From Epiperipatus broadwayi (lineage: Eukaryota; Onychophora; Udeonychophora; Euonychophora; Peripatidae), in the NCBI GenBank assembly GCA_028023455.1, contig JAQFVV010006232.1, positions 62,001 through 126,000 on the forward strand: 64,000 bases of DNA. The letters are read 5' to 3'. Shown one piece after another: positions 59,970 to 64,000 of this stretch. A program made the translations under genes and the position numbers. The first letter of the stretch is position 1, and the number at the start of each line of letters is the position of its first letter. Under the pieces are notes generated by a model that was not told the origin of the DNA, ran no database searches, and was given only the letters and a program-made list of their open reading frames with translations.

Positions 59970-60063
59970 ATGGGCATAGGTTTTAAGGGCCACCCCATTA
60001 CTCTTAGTTCAGACAACTATATCTTCTTCAGATGGGCATAAGTTTTAAGGGCCACCCCATTCT
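59970..60063 (-). repeat. Hammerhead family 3: 31 bp direct repeats around a ribozyme
   Basis: ATGGGCATARG, then TTTTAAGGGCCACCCCATT, is present at 59,969-59,999 and again at 60,032-60,062, a 63 bp period. Each repeat carries both stem I strands at its ends, so the segment reads as slightly more than one unit of a tandem hammerhead array. Confidence 0.6.
59994..60036 (-). ncRNA. Hammerhead ribozyme, family 3 (one base short in the GAAA box)
   Basis: On the minus strand: stem I CCCAU (60,036-60,032) with AUGGG (59,998-59,994), core CUGAAGA (60,031-60,025), and stem II AGAUA/UGUCU with loop UAGU. Next comes GAA where GAAA is expected, stem III CU/AG with loop AAG, then U and A, with the cleavage site directly before AUGGG. 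Every helix forms. Loss of A15.1, the base that pairs with the U of the cleavage triplet, probably disables this copy. Confidence 0.65.
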
Positions 60064-60539
60064 TCATATTTAAGACTGGAGCATGAGGATCCAGATTGTT
60101 ATATTAGTTGTTCGATCACCTGGACTAAAAGGTCTCTTTCACAGCAATGGGTATGGTAGAAGGGAACTGGTACTCAGTACAAATCCCATGAGGAAGCACA
60201 CATTCGAGACACAGATTCAGATTGTATATTTTGTAAGCACCATAGTATCTAAAATCTGACTGCCTATCATCAGTTCATCCTGCCATAATAATTTATATTT
60301 CAGCATTGATCTGAGACAGAATCTAATTTTATAGGCATATAAGCTATATAGAGAATATGTTAAATAATACGTGTTTAATAAAATATTCTTTATAAATAAT
60401 GATAATCACTTCTGCTAGCTGCCTAAATCAAATCTAAGTCCAAATATATAGCATAAACTAGGCATAGATTATCATGAGCACATTAAACCAATTTGTAATG
60501 TAATAATAAGTCTCATAAAAATATAACTTAGTAAATTGT

Positions 60540-60780
60540 AAATCTTCATCACCTGTGAGTGATATATATATATATATAGAATAAGCAAAGTTAAATTAAA
60601 CAATTTGTAACTTGTAAACCATCACTTGCGAGTGATTTGAAATGCCATATATATATATATATATGTAAACCAAAACTGCTTGTATACCTAAAACCATCAC
60701 CTGCATGTGAACTAAAAGATCAAATATTAATAAATTATAATTCCTAAAATTTTCACCTGGGAGTGAGACAATCCATATAA
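60540..60780 (+). repeat. Four spaced near-palindromes, TCACCTGCGAGTGA type
   Basis: TCACCTGTGAGTGA (about 60,550), TCACTTGCGAGTGA (about 60,623), TCACCTGCATGTGA (about 60,697) and TTCACCTGGGAGTGA (about 60,756) occur at 60-75 bp spacing, with TA runs between the first three. It is a degenerate tandem repeat. The conserved part is an imperfect inverted TCAC/GTGA pair. Confidence 0.6.
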
Positions 60781-61439
60781 TCATATTGTAACTTTAATAT
60801 TTTCTTTTATTTACTTCATTATTTAAATTTTGGCTTTTATTAAATGTATTTAAATTTTAACTTCTACTTAGTGTCTCAATTTTTCTCATTATTAATTAGT
60901 TAACTATTAGTATTTAGTTATTATGAAACACAATCCATATTTAGTAATGATGATCACACTATACTTATAGAACTATACTTTGAGATATGTCAGTCCCATA
61001 GTCTCATGTTTTACCGATGTGCTACTGCCAGCACACAGATTAAGAAAATATGCTTGCATCCTCATATATGTCATCTGCAAGGTAGTAAATCTTTAAGCGT
61101 TAGTAAAGAAACTGGGGTGCGATTGGATTCAGGTCTCAACAACCTCATATCGATCAGCCTTGGGATGATTTACTAAAACTCTGGATTTTGTTGTGCAAAT
61201 GTACAAATATGACTGTTACACTCTTATTTTCAGATTATATTATAAAACTTTAACTATTCATATCATATACTTGCACATTATTACAGGCCATAAAGTCATT
61301 GTAACTGGTCAGAGAAGTGGCATTCATATTGTTGTAAATAAAACATTTAGATTTCAAGATGCTCGTCATTATCAACTTACAAATTTTTGCACATTAGAAT
61401 ATGCTTTCGATGCTGCATATTATTACAATATACATTGAA

Positions 61440-61660
61440 ATGAGGATATCCATTTCTAGCTTATTTGGGTGATAGGCAATAGGGATTAACTTAAAGTTCA
61501 AAATTAGATTGCATAATAGTAAATTAATATAGCCAGTAAATATAATATAATGTTACATTTTATTTAGCACAGATATAAACAAACATATGTTAGACATAAT
61601 GAAGTTTTATTTGGGTTTAAATAAAAATATTTTATTTTACACAGAAAATAAGAAAGTTTT
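61440..61660. repeat. Dispersed repeat E, copy 2
   Basis: Partner of 49,820-50,045, same orientation, ending in GTTTAAATAAAAATATTTTA. The open frame just upstream (61,193-61,438) has no recognisable domain. Confidence 0.5.
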
Positions 61661-63429
61661 CTTTTTGTATAAATTTAATCCTTTATTAAAATAAAAAAGA
61701 TTTATTTAAACAAAGATTTTTTTAAATTAATAAATTTCCAATAAAAAGAGAAAATTACTGGATATTAAATTAAGGTTTTTCATAAAATAATTGAAAATCA
61801 GAAGTAAAATTTGTATTATTTTGTTATGTTATTAGAATTAATTACTTTTAAAATGTTCAGTTATATTTGATTTGGAATTAATTACGTTTTATTATACCTT
61901 TTTTTTCAAAATTTTACTTTAGTTAAAAATAAAAATATTGTTACTATTAGTCATTTTAATTATGAAAGTAAAATTGTTTAGAAAAAAAAAAACTTCATTA
62001 TAAAAGTTTCTCATTTTCTTTCATCTTTTTTCTTCATAGTGATGATCACCAATAGAGGAGTCACCATTCAACTAATGTGTCTTGCAAAGTCTTTCCAATA
62101 CCAAAAATCCTTTCCATGCAACCTTATCTTACACTTAAGAGTTCTTTTTTTGGAGTATAAAACTAGTATCTGGAACATCCTCGGTTCTTGAAATAGCTAA
62201 GTCAAAACAACCATGTGCCAAACATATAAAAACATAAAACTATACATCATATGTATTTCAAATATATGGAAACTAGTGATGACTATGTAAATAGTTCAAA
62301 CATATGTGGACACCTGATTATGAATGAATATTTAAAATCAATGAAGGAAAACACAGAACCCTGAAATGCTGACATAAACTTTGCATTTTTATACACAGCT
62401 CTTATATAATAAAATCAAAATATATATATAAAAGAAATAAATATTCTTATTATCACCAATGAACTTTGCAAATTGCTGTATAGACTGATCTGAGATAATT
62501 ATATGAAAGTTTTTAATTTATAGACATTTCATGAACCTGATTTAAATTGTAAAATGAACTTTCTTTTACCTATAAATTAATATTATTATCTATTTCACTA
62601 TGAATTTCTTAGTTAATATATTTTTTTCATTTTTAAATTAACAAATATTGTGTAAATTAGAGTTAAGGGTTTAAGTTATATTGTATTGTTATAATGGTAG
62701 TATTAAGAGTTTTAACAAAAAAGAGAGAGCGATTAGTAAGTGCTAAATTTCACAGCTAATTGTTTATTTTAAAATATTTAATTAGAATCAAGAGTTTAGC
62801 TTGTGCAAATCCTCCTAAATACTTATTTAAGTTATTAGAATATATTCTTATTTATGTAAAACTGTATAAAATAAAAATTAGAATAGATAATATCAATAGG
62901 AATTATTATCAGATTTTAAATATATTACTAGGATTAATATTTAAATATTTGCTTAAAAATGAAAAAAACTGAGAAAAAGTAATTGCCAGCCTATTAAAGC
63001 TGACACTAGAATGTACTTTTATTTTATTAATTTGTTAAAGTACATTTGATTTGTTAGTTAAAACTGTAAACAGATTCTGATTATACAATGATATATATAT
63101 ATGTCATAGATGTGCTTATACAGTATTGAGGATATTGATGTACTTCTAAGTATTTAGTAAAGTATTTTCAAAATTTTATGTGCTTTATTTTATAGATATA
63201 TATTTGACATATGCCGACGGTTTACCAATTACTCACACATCTATTCTTTAGATTTTGAAGTAGAATTTTATGTGATTATGTTTTTAGATGTATTTCAAGA
63301 ATTTACAAATTGGTATGAGATTAATTCGTATGATGATGATTGTCTAATGTTGTATTGAATGCTAATAGTGGTAAGAGTATTAACATATAATATTTAAAAC
63401 ACATGATTATTTATAAAGCACTCATTGCC
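61661..63429. other. AT-rich DNA, no feature seen
   Basis: No coding pattern. The frame at 62,760-62,972 is low complexity (Ile, Leu, Lys, Asn). Confidence 0.4.
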
Positions 63430-63830
63430 TTCGAATTCAGATGAAGAGGGGTATAAATTAATAAACATAAATTATTTAATTGCACTGAGACAGCTTTTAG
63501 AAAAACACTGCCAGAATCAGTGCTGAATAAAGTTATGCAGTACAGTGTTAGAACAATATGTCCAGGAAAAGATGATGGAAAAGAAAATTTAAAGAGGCTT
63601 GGGCAATTGCAATGATACATGTGCTCCATTGTCTAAAAAAAGGAATATCTAATTGTCTTATTTGTATATTGTGCCTCATTTACATATTATATATCAATTA
63701 TATAAGCTTACCTGTACTGCATAACTTTATTCAGCACTATGCTTCTGGAAATGTTTTGCCAAAATCTGGCTCAGTGCAATTAATTAATTTATGTTTTCAT
63801 CTTAATTTAAAATCAATGATTTCTTTAGAA
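63430..63830. repeat. Foldback repeat, about 110 bp arms
   Basis: The left arm (63,440-63,545) and right arm (63,711-63,820) are inverted copies. Blocks include AATTGCACTGAG with CTCAGTGCAATT, and GCTGAATAAAGTTATGCAGT with its complement. The loop is about 165 bp. The frames at 63,411-63,629 and 63,612-63,884 arise from the arms. Confidence 0.65.
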
Positions 63831-64000
63831 TTACATATTTTCTTGAAAAGAGTTAATACATTGAGATTTATATGTGATTATTAGTAGATACTTGATTGGA
63901 GTCTATGCTAGTGTTATCTGCTAAGTGAAATTCTGAAGTAATATATGTGTGCCCTCTCCAAACATAGTTTTAACATGCATAATCAACTGATTTATTATTT

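Noticed and set aside
60960-61130. tRNA-like segments (GTGCTACTGCCAGCAC, GGATTCAGGTCTC) as a SINE or tRNA pseudogene
   Set aside because: Box A and box B spacing and an acceptor stem could not be made to fit, and no second copy was found in the window.
61193-61438. 81-codon frame with a mixed composition near repeat E
   Set aside because: It matches no domain I recognise, has no neighbouring coding sequence, and is not shown to be repeated or conserved.

Overview
The window is strongly AT-rich, intergenic-looking animal DNA. I found no host gene with a recognisable product, no genuine tRNA or rRNA gene and no CRISPR array. The evidence for an invertebrate animal is the repeat content: RTE-type and CR1/Jockey-group-like LINEs, a pogo/Tigger transposase, tRNA-headed SINE pieces, and many short repeats carrying hammerhead ribozyme folds. 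Hammerheads of this kind are known in Penelope-like elements and animal retrozymes. The species cannot be fixed from the sequence.

The main result is that several unrelated repeat families in this window encode hammerhead ribozyme folds (type I, very short or self-complementary stem III). Family 1 is at 22,633-23,414 and 51,446-52,246. Family 2 has seven copies plus a fragment, at about 7.1, 8.1, 9.0, 13.8, 14.8, 37.4, 37.9 and 55.7 kb. Family 3 is at 59,994-60,036. Two more decayed families are a tRNA-headed one at 12.5-13.1 kb and one seen at 6.85 and 22.1 kb. Most insertions of families 1 and 2 are flanked by 13-18 bp target-site duplications. The larger ones share one layout: LTR-like arm, internal segment, partial direct arm, inverted arm.

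Layout: 0-6 kb holds a SINE, foldback repeats and a decayed coiled-coil reading frame. 6.8-9.3 kb is a cluster of ribozyme-bearing and inverted repeats. 12.4-15.6 kb holds the tRNA-headed hammerhead pair and a 620 bp tetranucleotide array between two inverted family 2 copies. 16.1-16.7 kb is a pogo/Tigger transposase remnant. 18.8-19.4 kb is a LINE 3' end. 20.3-24.4 kb is a nearly full-length dead RTE LINE on the minus strand, split by a decayed hammerhead repeat and by family 1 copy 1. 27-33.9 kb holds two different LINEs in convergent orientation, each lacking its 3' half. 34-36.4 kb is degenerate tandem repeat. 37.2-38.1 kb is a compound family 2 element inserted in a repeat related to the tRNA-headed family. 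38-50 kb is mostly featureless except for a LINE tail at 48 kb. 50-56 kb holds long direct repeats, family 1 copy 2, a broken reading frame on the minus strand, and a second broken frame split by a family 2 element. 56-64 kb is mostly featureless apart from family 3, short tandem repeats and one foldback.

Nothing here works as a gene network. The common thread is non-autonomous retroelements probably mobilised in trans; no Penelope-type reverse transcriptase or GIY-YIG nuclease is visible in the window.
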